Part shown: positions 43,150 to 51,192 of the stretch, piece after piece
How the letters are laid out: each line of letters opens with the position of its first letter
Position numbering within the stretch: position 1 is the stretch's first letter
Assembly: GCA_016292515.1 (NCBI GenBank)
Contig: JAEDIJ010000002.1
Span: 53,690 to 117,689 of the forward strand
Origin: Victivallaceae bacterium
GTDB taxonomy: Bacteria; Verrucomicrobiota; Lentisphaeria; Victivallales; Victivallaceae
Length of the DNA stretch: 64,000 nucleotides
Direction: 5' to 3'
The notes under the pieces: generated by a model
Databases searched by the model: none
The model's input: only the letters and a program-made list of their open reading frames with translations
Told to the model about the DNA's origin: nothing
Position numbers and translations under genes: made by a program

Positions 43150-43207
43150 GTCGTCAACTGCGAAAACAACGCAGTGATTTCCAAAAATACAAAGAAAGGA
43201 AAAAATC

Positions 43208-43732
43208 ATGGAAGAAGAAAAAAAGACCCCGGAAGTGAAAATGATGCTTTGCCCCCATTGCAAAGAGCAGATCATCAAAGGGGCGAAAAAGTGTCCGCAT
43301 TGCCACGGCAAGATCAAGTCGAAGTTCCGCAAATACGTCTGGCCGGTCATCCTCATTCTGATCGGCTTCGGCATCTGGCACAGTTGCAACAGCAAAGCGG
43401 AGGCGGGCAAATTGCAGGATAATCTGAAAGAGATCAAGATGCTCTCTTATTCGCTTTGCAACGGACGCATCCGCGGCGATGAATTGATGTCCACGCTCGT
43501 GACGATCGAGAAAAAATCGCAAGTGAGCAAGGATCTTCTGGAAAAGATCAAAAATCCGGCGGCGAAAGAAGGACTCCGTCACAGTGAGCCGGCTCTCGTC
43601 GACGCGATCGATCAGTTGCAGTCGATCAACGCTTCCGCGAAGCGCGCCATTCAGCGGCTGGAAAAGAACGACATCCAAGGTGCGATGCTTGAAGTCAACA
43701 GCATCCACAGCAGCATCAAACTGAAAAAATAG
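43208..43732 (+). CDS. Zinc-ribbon membrane protein
   Basis: The 174-residue protein has a rubredoxin-like zinc ribbon at ~14-35 (MLCPHCKEQIIKGAKKCPHC), a single membrane helix (YVWPVILILIGFGIW, ~43-57) and a helical ~110-residue outer part rich in Lys and Glu. Zinc ribbons of this sort precede membrane helices in many small bacterial proteins of unknown function. AAGAAAGGA precedes the ATG. It is probably in one transcript with the Sel1-like lipoprotein. Confidence 0.75.
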   Translation: MEEEKKTPEVKMMLCPHCKEQIIKGAKKCPHCHGKIKSKFRKYVWPVILILIGFGIWHSCNSKAEAGKLQDNLKEIKMLSYSLCNGRIRGDELMSTLVTIEKKSQVSKDLLEKIKNPAAKEGLRHSEPALVDAIDQLQSINASAKRAIQRLEKNDIQGAMLEVNSIHSSIKLKK

Positions 43733-43800
43733 ATTTGTTTTTTCAAAAATCCCCCGGTGCGATCGTCACCGGGGGAGGGGTGCTGACTATCGTCGCCCAT

Positions 43801-43834
43801 ACGGAGAAAGGGTTTTCCCTTTCTCCGTTTTTTT
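43801..43834 (+). terminator. Terminator of the zinc-ribbon operon
   Basis: ACGGAGAAAGGG-TTTT-CCCTTTCTCCGT (12 bp) then six or more T. A second hairpin at 43751-43775 (CCCCCGGTG, CACCGGGGG) just before it has no T run on this strand. Confidence 0.9.
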
Positions 43835-43897
43835 ATGCCGTGGTGCGGGGAGATATTAAAAATATCGTAAAAAATGACGGAGCGCGGCAAAAAAGAT

Positions 43898-43925
43898 TTG
43901 ATATTTCTTTGGAATCGCTTATATT
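43898..43925 (+). promoter_or_regulatory. Promoter of the lipocalin operon
   Basis: TTGATA (43898-43903) and TATATT (43920-43925), 16 bp spacing, about 70 nt before the ATG. Confidence 0.6.
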
Positions 43926-43995
43926 TATAATGGCGGAGATCTCCGCGCAGCGGATGTCGCCGCCAGAGGCAGGCAACGACAGAAAGGAGAGTGCA

Positions 43996-44535
43996 ATGAT
44001 GAAAAAATTCTTCCTGACCCTCGCGATCCCCGCAATGTTGCTCATATGTGCCGGATGCAATTCGGCGCAGTTGACTGCCGATATCCCAGCGGTTCAGAAT
44101 TTCTCTCTGGAAAAATATCTCGGCACCTGGTATGAGATCGCCCGGCTTCCGCACTCCTTTGAACGGGATGTCGCGCAGGCAAAAGCCGAATATCTCCTGA
44201 TGCCTGACGGCAAGGTCAAAGTCGTCAACAGCGGTCTTAAAAACGGTGCTCCGACAAGTGTCGAGGGCGTCGCCGTGATGAAAGACGGCACCGGCGTCGG
44301 CGAACTGCGGGTTTCGTTTTTCCGTCCTTTCTACGGAGATTACCGGATCATTTATCTGACGCCGGATTATTCGGTGGCGATGGTGACTTCCGCGACGCGG
44401 GATTACTTCTGGCTTCTCGCGCGGACGCCCGAAGTGAACCCCGCTCTTTTGCGGGAATGTCTCGACCGGGCGGCAAAATGGGGTTTCGCCGTGGAATTGC
44501 TGCAATATCCCAATGGCGGCGTTTTCACGCGGTGA
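43996..44535 (+). CDS. blc: Outer-membrane lipoprotein lipocalin (Blc type)
   Basis: The 179-residue protein has a lipoprotein signal (FFLTLAIPAMLLICAGC) and the lipocalin hallmark YLGTWYEIARLPHSFERD (~41), with G-x-W near the first strand. YRIIYLTPDYSVAMV (~115) and YFWLLARTPEV are the later conserved strands, and the end GFAVELLQYPNGG is typical of Blc. Blc-type proteins bind lysophospholipids at the outer membrane. The start is ATG 43996 with AAAGGAG; ATG 43999 is equally possible. It probably shares a transcript with the desulfoferrodoxin 26 bases on. Confidence 0.92.
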   Translation: MMKKFFLTLAIPAMLLICAGCNSAQLTADIPAVQNFSLEKYLGTWYEIARLPHSFERDVAQAKAEYLLMPDGKVKVVNSGLKNGAPTSVEGVAVMKDGTGVGELRVSFFRPFYGDYRIIYLTPDYSVAMVTSATRDYFWLLARTPEVNPALLRECLDRAAKWGFAVELLQYPNGGVFTR

Positions 44536-44561
44536 ATAGATCCAAAACAAGGAGGTGAACG

Positions 44562-44954
44562 ATGAAAAAGAACGACATCCTAAAATGCGCGATCTGCAAA
44601 ATGACGGCGGAAGTTTTGGAAATCGGCAGCGGCATTCCTCCCATTTGCTGCGGAGAGCCGATGACCGTGATGCCGGAGCAGACGGCGGAATTCAAATTTG
44701 AAAAACACGTGCCGTATCCGGAGGCACTCCCGGACGGCGGGATCCGGGTCTTCGTCGGCAAGGATGCCGCGCATCCGATGACGGAAGCGCATCACATCGA
44801 GTGGATCGAGGTGCGAGACGGGAAAAAGGTCGTCCGCCATTATCTCGACCCCGCGGACGCTCCGGAAGCGGAATTTGACATTCCTTTCCGCAAAGGACTG
44901 GTCATCCGTGAATTCTGCAACTTGCACGGACTTTGGGTATACGAGATCGTGTAG
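44562..44954 (+). CDS. dfx: Desulfoferrodoxin (superoxide reductase)
   Basis: The 130-residue protein has both iron sites of class I desulfoferrodoxin: a rubredoxin-like centre with C9, C12, C29, C30, and the catalytic centre with His in EKHVPY (~49), AHPMTEAHHIEW (~70-78) and CNLHGLW (~118-121). It reduces superoxide to peroxide in the cytosol, without making oxygen, and points to an anaerobe that meets oxygen. AAGGAGGTG precedes the ATG. Confidence 0.96.
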   Translation: MKKNDILKCAICKMTAEVLEIGSGIPPICCGEPMTVMPEQTAEFKFEKHVPYPEALPDGGIRVFVGKDAAHPMTEAHHIEWIEVRDGKKVVRHYLDPADAPEAEFDIPFRKGLVIREFCNLHGLWVYEIV

Positions 44955-44978
44955 ATTTTAAGTTGCAAAGACATTTTT

Positions 44979-45009
44979 GGGCTGTTGCCAATGGCGACAG
45001 CCCTTTTTT
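44979..45009 (+). terminator. Terminator of the lipocalin-desulfoferrodoxin operon
   Basis: GGGCTGTTGCC and GGCGACAGCCC arms (11 bp) with a 3-nt loop, then six T. Confidence 0.92.
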
Positions 45010-45051
45010 GATAATCCAATATCCTGCGGCTTGTCAATGACGTAACGGTGC

Positions 45052-45394
45052 AACTGCGTTGTCATCCCTTACGGACATTAACGGACAAAACGGACGCGTT
45101 ATCGTTCGTTTTTGCCTTTATTTCGCCCGATAGGGCGAGACAAACATTGGCGTAGGGGAGTGTCGCCCATCGGGCAGTCGGGCGGACGAAGCGCGAAAGC
45201 GCGAAGTATTAGCCCGCGTGGGACGCAAGTCCATTTGCTGTAACAAAACATACGAGCCCGCGGAGATTTGCGGGGACATTCGATTAGAGCGCGAGCAAAA
45301 CACAAGTTCCGCAAATATCTGCGGCAGGTACAAAGTCCCGCCCGTGGCGGGTTGAGGGGAGTTTTAGAGGGGGCGAAACAAGCCCCCTCTGTGC
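45052..45394 (+). repeat. Dispersed intergenic repeat, copy C
   Basis: This copy holds the longest form of the family: a left block (CTGCGTTGTCATCCCTTACG), AGACAAACATTGGCGTAGGG, CATCGGGCAGTCGGGCGG, TATTAGCCCGCGTGG, TGTAACAAAACATACG, GCAAATATCTGCGGCAGGTA and CCCGCCCGTGGCGGGTTGAG. Facing arms GCGGAGATTTGC and GCAAATATCTGCGG can form a large cruciform. It runs between the terminator at 45009 and the end of rmlD and has no gene. Confidence 0.8.
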
Positions 45395-45409
45395 TGATAT
45401 CAGGCGGTG

Positions 45410-46252
45410 TCAAAACTCTGTTTGCATGAATTCCCGGAGCGCGTCGTGCCAGTCGGGCATCGGCGGCAATCCCGCTTTTTTCAACATCCCTTTGACGAGA
45501 CGGGAATTGGCGGGGCGGGGGGCAGGGCGGGGAAATTCCGCCGTCGTGCAGGGGACGACTTCCTGCTGAATTCCGGCAAGACGGAAAATTTCGCGGGCGA
45601 AATCGCACCAGGAGGCTTCTCCCTCGCAGGTAAGGTGCCACGTGCCCCGGTATTCGGGATGCCCGATGAGTTCGCGAAGTTTGCGCGCGACGGCAAAAGT
45701 GGAGGTCGGATTGCCGATCTGATCGGCGACGACTTTCAGTTGCGGACGCGTGCCGTCGGCGAGTTTCATCATCGCGTGGACGAAGCTCGGCCCGCCGGGG
45801 CCGTAGAGCCACGAAATGCGGCAGATGAGGTGATTTTTGCAGTATTTGCGCACCATTTCCTCGCCGCCGAATTTGGTCTTGCCGTAGACGGTTTGCGGAT
45901 CAGGCGTATCTTCCTCGGTATAAGGACGATCGGCATCGCCGCGGAAAACGTAATCGGTGGAAATGGCAATGAGTTTCGCCTTGCAGTGATCTGCGGCGAC
46001 GGCGACGTTGCGCGTCCCTTCCACATTGAGGAGTTCGGCAAATTTTTCCTCCGTTTCGCAACGGTCGACCGCCGTCATTGCGGCGCAGTGGATGACAACG
46101 TCCGGCATAAAGGCGGAAAAAAACGCCTGCGTCTTTTGGGCATCGGTGATGTCGCATTCGGGGAGGTCGGCGATCCGGAGTTCCTGGTCGCGGAATTCTT
46201 TCTGCAAAGTGCGGCCGAGCATTCCTTTGCCGCCGGTGATGAGGATCTTCAT
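45410..46252 (-). CDS. rmlD: dTDP-4-dehydrorhamnose reductase
   Basis: The 280-residue protein has the extended SDR pattern: ILITGGKGMLG (NAD(P)-binding, ~3), VIHCAAMTAVDRCE (~65), AISTDYVFRGD (~105) and YGKTKFGGEEMV (~130) with the catalytic Tyr-x3-Lys. It makes dTDP-L-rhamnose, the last step of the pathway. I start at ATG 46252, four bases after the rmlC stop, because ILITGG must follow directly. It is the last gene of rmlBACD. Confidence 0.94.
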   Translation of the reverse strand: MKILITGGKGMLGRTLQKEFRDQELRIADLPECDITDAQKTQAFFSAFMPDVVIHCAAMTAVDRCETEEKFAELLNVEGTRNVAVAADHCKAKLIAISTDYVFRGDADRPYTEEDTPDPQTVYGKTKFGGEEMVRKYCKNHLICRISWLYGPGGPSFVHAMMKLADGTRPQLKVVADQIGNPTSTFAVARKLRELIGHPEYRGTWHLTCEGEASWCDFAREIFRLAGIQQEVVPCTTAEFPRPAPRPANSRLVKGMLKKAGLPPMPDWHDALREFMQTEF

Positions 46253-46256
46253 AGTT

Positions 46257-46805
46257 TTACTCCCAGTATTCCGCATCGGCGAAGCGCGGATGACGGCGGT
46301 CTTTGTCCGACAATATCCACGTTTCGGGTTTGACTTGCCAGTCGATGCCGAGGTCGGGGTCGTCAAAGGCGATGCCGCGCTCCGCGCTCGGCATATAGGT
46401 ATTGTCGCATTTGTAGGCAAAGGTCGCTTCCTCGCTCAAAACGGCGAAACCGTGCGCGAAACCGCGGGGGATGAAAAGCTGACGCTTGTTGTCGCCGGAA
46501 AGAACGACGGAAACGTGCTTCCCGAAAGTCGGCGAATTTTTGCGGATGTCCAGAGCGACGTCCAGTACGGCACCGGAAATGACGCGCACGAGTTTCGCCT
46601 GCGTGTAGGGCATCGCCTGATAATGGAGACCGCGCAACACGCCGAAACTTGATTTGGATTCGTTGTCTTGAAGCCAGACGCAGTCGATACCGGCTTCGGC
46701 AAACGCCTTCTGGTTCCACGATTCAAAGAAATAACCGCGCGCATCGCCGAAAATGCGGGGTTCCACGATTTTGACGTCGGGGATCGCTGTCGGAATGATC
46801 GTCAT
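46257..46805 (-). CDS. rmlC: dTDP-4-dehydrorhamnose 3,5-epimerase
   Basis: The 182-residue cupin has the family blocks ARGYFFESWNQ (~28), GVLRGLHYQ (~60) with the catalytic His, DVALDIRKNSPTFGK (~88), FIPRGFAHGFAVL (~118) and YKCDNTYMP. It inverts C3 and C5 of the 4-keto sugar. Its ATG overlaps the rmlA stop as ATGA. Confidence 0.95.
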   Translation of the reverse strand: MTIIPTAIPDVKIVEPRIFGDARGYFFESWNQKAFAEAGIDCVWLQDNESKSSFGVLRGLHYQAMPYTQAKLVRVISGAVLDVALDIRKNSPTFGKHVSVVLSGDNKRQLFIPRGFAHGFAVLSEEATFAYKCDNTYMPSAERGIAFDDPDLGIDWQVKPETWILSDKDRRHPRFADAEYWE

Positions 46806-47665
46806 TTTACCAAGTCCAAAAGATATTGACCGTAACTGGTCTTTTTCATAATGTTGGCGACGGCAACAACTTCGTCCTTGCTCATCCAATGATTGTCATA
46901 GGCGATCTCCTGCAAACAGGCGACTTGAAGTCCCTGCGTCGTTTCGATGGTGCGGATGAAATTGCCCGCTTCCAGCATCGAGGAATAGGTGCCGGTGTCG
47001 AGCCAGGCGTAACCGCGTTTGAGCAGTTCCACGTGGATCTGACCGCGTTTGAGATATTCGTTGTTGACGGTGGTGATTTCAAGTTCGCCGCGCGCCGACG
47101 GTTTGATGTTTTCCGCGACATTGATGACGCTGTTGTCGTAAAAGTAGAGTCCGGTCACGGCGTAATTGGACTTCGGCTGCGCCGGTTTTTCCTCGATGGA
47201 GATCACTTTGCCCGCCTCGTCGAATTCGACGACGCCGAAACGCTCGGGGTCGCGCACATAGAAGCCGAAAATCGTCGCGCCCTGCTGTTTCTCCGCCGCA
47301 TGGATGAGCCGCGAACGCAGCCCCGCGCCGTAGAAAATGTTGTCGCCGAGCACCAGTGCGACGGAGTCGTTGCCGATGAATTCCTTGCCGATCAGAAACG
47401 CCTGCGCCAAACCTTCGGGTTTCGGCTGGACGGCGTAGGAAAGGTGAACTCCGAAACTCGATCCGTCGCCGAGAAGCCGCTGAAACGCGCTCTGGTCTTC
47501 GGGGGTCGTGATGATCAGGATGTCACGGATCTTTGCCAGCATCAGGACGGAAAGCGGATAGTAGATCATCGGTTTATCATAAACCGCGAGCAACTGCTTG
47601 GAAACTCCGAGCGTGATCGGGTGAAGCCGGGTGCCGGCGCCGCCGGCGAGAACAATACCTTTCAT
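46802..47665 (-). CDS. rmlA: Glucose-1-phosphate thymidylyltransferase
   Basis: The 287-residue nucleotidyltransferase starts MKGIVLAGGAGTRLHPITLG with the NTP loop. Other family blocks are KPMIYYPLSVLM (~26), ALVLGDNIFYG (~105), VVEFDEAGKVISIEEKPAQP (~150) and YAWLDTGTYSSMLEA (~220). It makes dTDP-glucose from dTTP and glucose-1-phosphate, the pathway entry. It overlaps rmlB by ATGA. Confidence 0.96.
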   Translation of the reverse strand: MKGIVLAGGAGTRLHPITLGVSKQLLAVYDKPMIYYPLSVLMLAKIRDILIITTPEDQSAFQRLLGDGSSFGVHLSYAVQPKPEGLAQAFLIGKEFIGNDSVALVLGDNIFYGAGLRSRLIHAAEKQQGATIFGFYVRDPERFGVVEFDEAGKVISIEEKPAQPKSNYAVTGLYFYDNSVINVAENIKPSARGELEITTVNNEYLKRGQIHVELLKRGYAWLDTGTYSSMLEAGNFIRTIETTQGLQVACLQEIAYDNHWMSKDEVVAVANIMKKTSYGQYLLDLVK

Positions 47666-48735
47666 TTTTCACCTCCCGTGCCGAGCCGCTCCATCCGGTA
47701 GGCGCCGGAAAGCACGTGCGCGCACCAGTCGTTGCGGTGCTCCAAATACCACAATACCGTTTTGCGGATGCCGCTGTCAAACGATTCCAGCGGCTTCCAG
47801 CCGAGTTCCCGTTGAATTTTGGCGGCGTCGATGGCGTAACGCAGATCGTGACCGGGGCGGTCTTTGACGAAAACGATCTGATCAAGATAGGATTTGCCGT
47901 CCTTTCGCGGCTGTAACTCATCGAGCAAGCGGCAGATCGTTTCGACGACGTCGATGTTGCGTTTTTCGTTGTGGCCGCCGATGTTGTAGGTCTCGCCGGG
48001 GACACCCAGCGTCGCGACGAGGTAAAGGGCGCGCGCGTGGTCTTCGACGTAGAGCCAGTCGCGGATCTGCAAACCCTTGCCGTAGACGGGAAGTTCCCTG
48101 CCGTCGAGCGCGTGCAGAATGACCAGCGGGATCAGTTTTTCCGGAAAGTGATACGGGCCGTAGTTGTTGGAGCAGTTGGTGACGACCGTCGGCAAGCCGA
48201 AAGTGCGTTGCCACGCGCGGACGAGATGATCGCTCGACGCTTTGCTCGCGGAGTAGGGACTGCTCGGCGCGTAAGGCGTCGTTTCGCGGAAGAAATCTTC
48301 GGGCCCGTTGAGGTCGCCGTAAACTTCATCGGTCGAAATGTGGTGAAAACGGAAAGCCGCCTTGCCGGCTTCGTCGAGCGTCGAAAAGTACTTGCGTGCG
48401 GCTTCGAGCAGCGTGTAAGTGCCGACGATGTTGGTCTGGATGAATTCGCCGGGACCGTCGATCGAGCGGTCGACGTGGCTTTCCGCCGCGAGGTGCATCA
48501 CGTGCGTCGGAGCAAACGAAGAAAAAACGCGGTCGAGTTCCGCTTTGTCGCAGATGTCGACTTTTTCAAAGCGGAAACGGGGGGAGTCGGCGACTTCCGC
48601 CAGATTTTCCAGATTTCCGGCGTAAGTCAGTTTGTCGACGACGCAGATGCTGTCCTGTGTGTCTTTCAGGATGTGACGGACGACGGCGGAGCCGATGAAG
48701 CCCGCGCCGCCGGTGACGAGGATGCGGTTTGTCAT
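47662..48735 (-). CDS. rmlB: dTDP-glucose 4,6-dehydratase
   Basis: The 357-residue protein has ILVTGGAGFIGSAVVRHIL at the N-terminus. HLAAESHVDRSI (~80), FHHISTDEVYGDL (~130) and YSASKASSDHLVRAW (~160) carry the NAD site and catalytic Thr/Asp-Glu/Tyr-Lys. GGHNEKRNIDVVETI is also typical. I start at ATG 48735, with GGAG 9 nt upstream, rather than the ATG five codons before. It heads the rml operon, so dTDP-rhamnose is available for the glycan cluster to the right. Confidence 0.96.
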   Translation of the reverse strand: MTNRILVTGGAGFIGSAVVRHILKDTQDSICVVDKLTYAGNLENLAEVADSPRFRFEKVDICDKAELDRVFSSFAPTHVMHLAAESHVDRSIDGPGEFIQTNIVGTYTLLEAARKYFSTLDEAGKAAFRFHHISTDEVYGDLNGPEDFFRETTPYAPSSPYSASKASSDHLVRAWQRTFGLPTVVTNCSNNYGPYHFPEKLIPLVILHALDGRELPVYGKGLQIRDWLYVEDHARALYLVATLGVPGETYNIGGHNEKRNIDVVETICRLLDELQPRKDGKSYLDQIVFVKDRPGHDLRYAIDAAKIQRELGWKPLESFDSGIRKTVLWYLEHRNDWCAHVLSGAYRMERLGTGGEK

Positions 48736-48787
48736 ACTGCAATTCTCCATAAGTTTATCTATTGATGAAAAAAATACTTACATATGG

Positions 48788-48816
48788 ATAAAATGCCAGT
48801 TCGTTTTTTTATTCAA
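48788..48816 (-). promoter_or_regulatory. Promoter of rmlBACD
   Basis: TTGAAT (48811-48816) and TTTTAT (48788-48793) on the minus strand, 17 bp spacing. Confidence 0.5.
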
Positions 48817-48858
48817 GCATAAGATACACCCGCAATGGATGAAATACCAATTTTTTTG

Positions 48859-50004
48859 TTATTTTTTCTGCAAAAGCAAAAATTTCCGGATCTTTTTCTG
48901 ACGATCATCGGCAACGGGCAGTTGTTTGCGGCAGATCCGCAACGATCCTTTGAGGAAAAAGAGTACTTTCGCACCGTTGATCCGGATGTAGTCGAAGCAC
49001 AATTTCCCGTAGTTCCCCTGCGGATTTCGGGTTTCGTAGCGGATGACGCTTGGACGCAGACCGTGCAGACGCGCTTCCCACCATTTCGGCGAAAAACGAC
49101 CGGCATCCGTCATCGCGTTTTCGGCGTTGGAGTGCCATTTGGCCGGAAATAGGAGCATCTGACGGAATTCCGTGCAGATTTCCGGCGGAAACGTTTCTTC
49201 GGGCATCCATTTCTCCGGGAAAAAATCGGGGAATGCGCGAAAGAGCAAAGCGGGATATTGGAGATGCCATTTTTGAGAAATCGCGTGCAGTTTTGCCCAA
49301 TCGATCTTTTCCGCTTTTCGCAGTAAAAAACCGTAATCCGTCAGCATCGTGATCGTTTTGTGCCACTGGTGCGCCGCGCCGTGCTGAAAGAGCATCAGTA
49401 AATTCCATTCAAGACCGAGATGAGGAATTCCCTCCGTCGTTTCAATGGCGCATTGCCATACTTCCATCATCGCTTTTTCGGGAAAATCCGGCAGTTTGTG
49501 ATGCAATTCCAGACAGATGCCGTTGCGGAAAAATTCCGCTTCGTGATTGGCGTTTTTGTATCGGTACGGCTGCTCCCAGCCGTTTTTTTGCAACAAAACC
49601 AAGGCGCGTTTTCGAGCCTCCTGCGGGATCAGCACGTCCAGATCGCCGCGTTGACGCAATGCGCTTTTGGGGTAAACGCGCGCGGCGAGATCGGCGCCTT
49701 TGATGGGGCAAAACGGAATTTGATTTGCCGCAAAAAGCCGGGCGATTTCCAAAAATGTCTGCTCTTGGGCGAGATCGGCGGCTTGCAGTTTCAGAAAATG
49801 CGCTTTGGCTTTTGCCGCGATCTCCTCCGGCAACCGCTCCGGCAAGATCCCCGCCGCCAATGCAGCAAGATGCAGTTTGGTCAGAAAATCATAAGTCAGT
49901 TCTCCTGGATCCTGCTGAAAAATCCATCGGGAAAGAGCAGTGAGCGCATCGGAAATCATCATTTCCCGTGCGCGATCCAAATTTTTTTTGACAGTCTGAT
50001 CCAT
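48859..50004 (-). CDS. Nucleotidyltransferase-fold protein (PF14907-like)
   Basis: The 381-residue protein has the pattern FCPIKGADLAARVYPKSALR (~97) followed by QRGDLDVLI (GDLD in place of the NTase G-S-x-D), then CLELHHKLPDF (~165). These are typical of the large NTase_5 family common in capsule and O-antigen clusters, whose reaction is unproven. The family is thought to modify glycan or protein acceptors. The remainder is helical. It is divergent from the first plus-strand glycosyltransferase and has its own promoter. No signal peptide is visible. Confidence 0.8.
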   Translation of the reverse strand: MDQTVKKNLDRAREMMISDALTALSRWIFQQDPGELTYDFLTKLHLAALAAGILPERLPEEIAAKAKAHFLKLQAADLAQEQTFLEIARLFAANQIPFCPIKGADLAARVYPKSALRQRGDLDVLIPQEARKRALVLLQKNGWEQPYRYKNANHEAEFFRNGICLELHHKLPDFPEKAMMEVWQCAIETTEGIPHLGLEWNLLMLFQHGAAHQWHKTITMLTDYGFLLRKAEKIDWAKLHAISQKWHLQYPALLFRAFPDFFPEKWMPEETFPPEICTEFRQMLLFPAKWHSNAENAMTDAGRFSPKWWEARLHGLRPSVIRYETRNPQGNYGKLCFDYIRINGAKVLFFLKGSLRICRKQLPVADDRQKKIRKFLLLQKK

Positions 50005-50056
50005 AATTTTTTCAACTGAAATCGCCGGAGTTGAGAAGGGTATCCAACAGCACTAT

Positions 50057-50084
50057 ACAATAGCATCTTTTCGCAACTTTTCAA
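50057..50084 (-). promoter_or_regulatory. Promoter of the NTase-fold gene
   Basis: TTGAAA (50079-50084) and TATTGT (50057-50062) on the minus strand, 16 bp spacing. Confidence 0.5.
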
Positions 50085-50238
50085 ATTCATCCCCGGTTGT
50101 CGTTTCGATAAAGTGATCGAAATAATGTTCAGAAACTGTTTTGAAAGGTGGCGAAAGGCGATAAAATGCGGCCGCGGAGTTTTATGAAAAAGCGATGGTT
50201 TCGGGAAACACAAATTGAAGACAATGCTCCCGATCGGT

Positions 50239-50266
50239 TTGAAAAAAATTTTTTTTATGCTATATT
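50239..50266 (+). promoter_or_regulatory. Promoter of the glycan cluster
   Basis: TTGAAA (50239-50244) and TATATT (50261-50266), 16 bp spacing, about 35 nt before the ATG at 50305. The plus-strand genes to 63883 show no other clear promoter. Confidence 0.6.
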
Positions 50267-50304
50267 TCGTCAAAGTATTTTAATTGAATAGACGGAACAG
50301 GCTT

Positions 50305-51192
50305 ATGGCGAAAATAACCATCGTGACGATCACGCGCGACCGCGAGCTCCTGTTGCCGCGTTGCATCGCAAGCATTCAGAAGCAGACGTTTCAGGACTAT
50401 GAGCATATTATCGTGGACAACTCTACGAATGATTTGACGCAACATCTTGTGGAAAGTTATCACGATCCGAAAATCCGCTATTTCAGAATGTCTCCCGGTC
50501 TCCCCGTGACGGATTATTGGAATGCCGGTTCCGACCGTGCCGAAGGCGAATTTTTGACTTACCTCGACGACGATGACGAATATCTGCCGGAAAAACTCCA
50601 AAAACAGTATGATTTCATCACTTCTTTGCCGGAAGACGTGGGGATGGTCTATTGCTGGATGGATTATTTTGATCAGCGCACCGGCAAATGGCTGAAAGGG
50701 CATCATCCGGCTTTCCGGGGAAACGTTGCCGAACTTGTATTGGAAGTCCCTACCGTTTCCGGAACTCCCACCTTGCTTTTCAGAAAAAGTGCCTTCCAAA
50801 AATGGGGCAGGTGGCGCGATAATATCGTCAGCGACTGGGAAATGACCGCGCGGTTTTGCCAGCATTGCAAAGTTGATTTTCTGCCGGAAGTTCTGGTCAA
50901 GGTTTACGAGCATCATCCTTTCTTGCGGATGACCCAGATGAATCAGTGGCGGAACCGGATCCATTTCCATGAAACATTTCTTGAAAATTACAAAGACTTC
51001 TTTGATCGGAATCCCCGTAAAAGACATTACCACTTTTACAATCTTTGCTGTTTTTACTTTATGACCGGAGAATACGGAAAATCTTTCCGTTACTGGCTCC
51101 GTTGCCTGAAATACAAAGTCACGTTGAAATACCTGCTTGCCCCCGCGATCTCCTTTGTGCGAAAATACATTTTGCAGCGGGGCAAAAAATGA
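50305..51192 (+). CDS. Glycosyltransferase family 2
   Basis: The 295-residue protein starts ITIVTITRDRELLLPRCIAS and has HIIVDNSTNDLTQ (~37), EFLTYLDDDDEYLPEK (~88, DxD region) and ISDWEMTARF-like NIVSDWEMTARFCQH (~173). That is a full GT-A domain. The basic C-terminus (KYLLAPAISFVRKYILQRGKK) may touch the membrane. ATG 50305 is chosen since the strand ITIVT should follow it. It is the first gene of the cluster. Confidence 0.88.
   Translation: MAKITIVTITRDRELLLPRCIASIQKQTFQDYEHIIVDNSTNDLTQHLVESYHDPKIRYFRMSPGLPVTDYWNAGSDRAEGEFLTYLDDDDEYLPEKLQKQYDFITSLPEDVGMVYCWMDYFDQRTGKWLKGHHPAFRGNVAELVLEVPTVSGTPTLLFRKSAFQKWGRWRDNIVSDWEMTARFCQHCKVDFLPEVLVKVYEHHPFLRMTQMNQWRNRIHFHETFLENYKDFFDRNPRKRHYHFYNLCCFYFMTGEYGKSFRYWLRCLKYKVTLKYLLAPAISFVRKYILQRGKK

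Larger units (their letters stand above)
50005..50304. other. Divergent promoter region of the glycan cluster
   Basis: The 300-bp gap between the NTase-fold gene (minus) and the first glycosyltransferase (plus) holds one promoter toward each side. No RNA gene or JUMPstart-like element is visible. Confidence 0.6.

Noticed and set aside
43751..43775. CCCCCGGTG/CACCGGGGG hairpin as terminator of the zinc-ribbon gene
   Set aside because: No T run follows on the plus strand. A much better terminator lies at 43801-43834. It is kept only as a remark there.
50184..50291. A 35-codon frame (starts MKKRWFRETQ) before the first cluster glycosyltransferase
   Set aside because: It runs through the -35 and -10 boxes of the cluster promoter, so it is unlikely to be translated.
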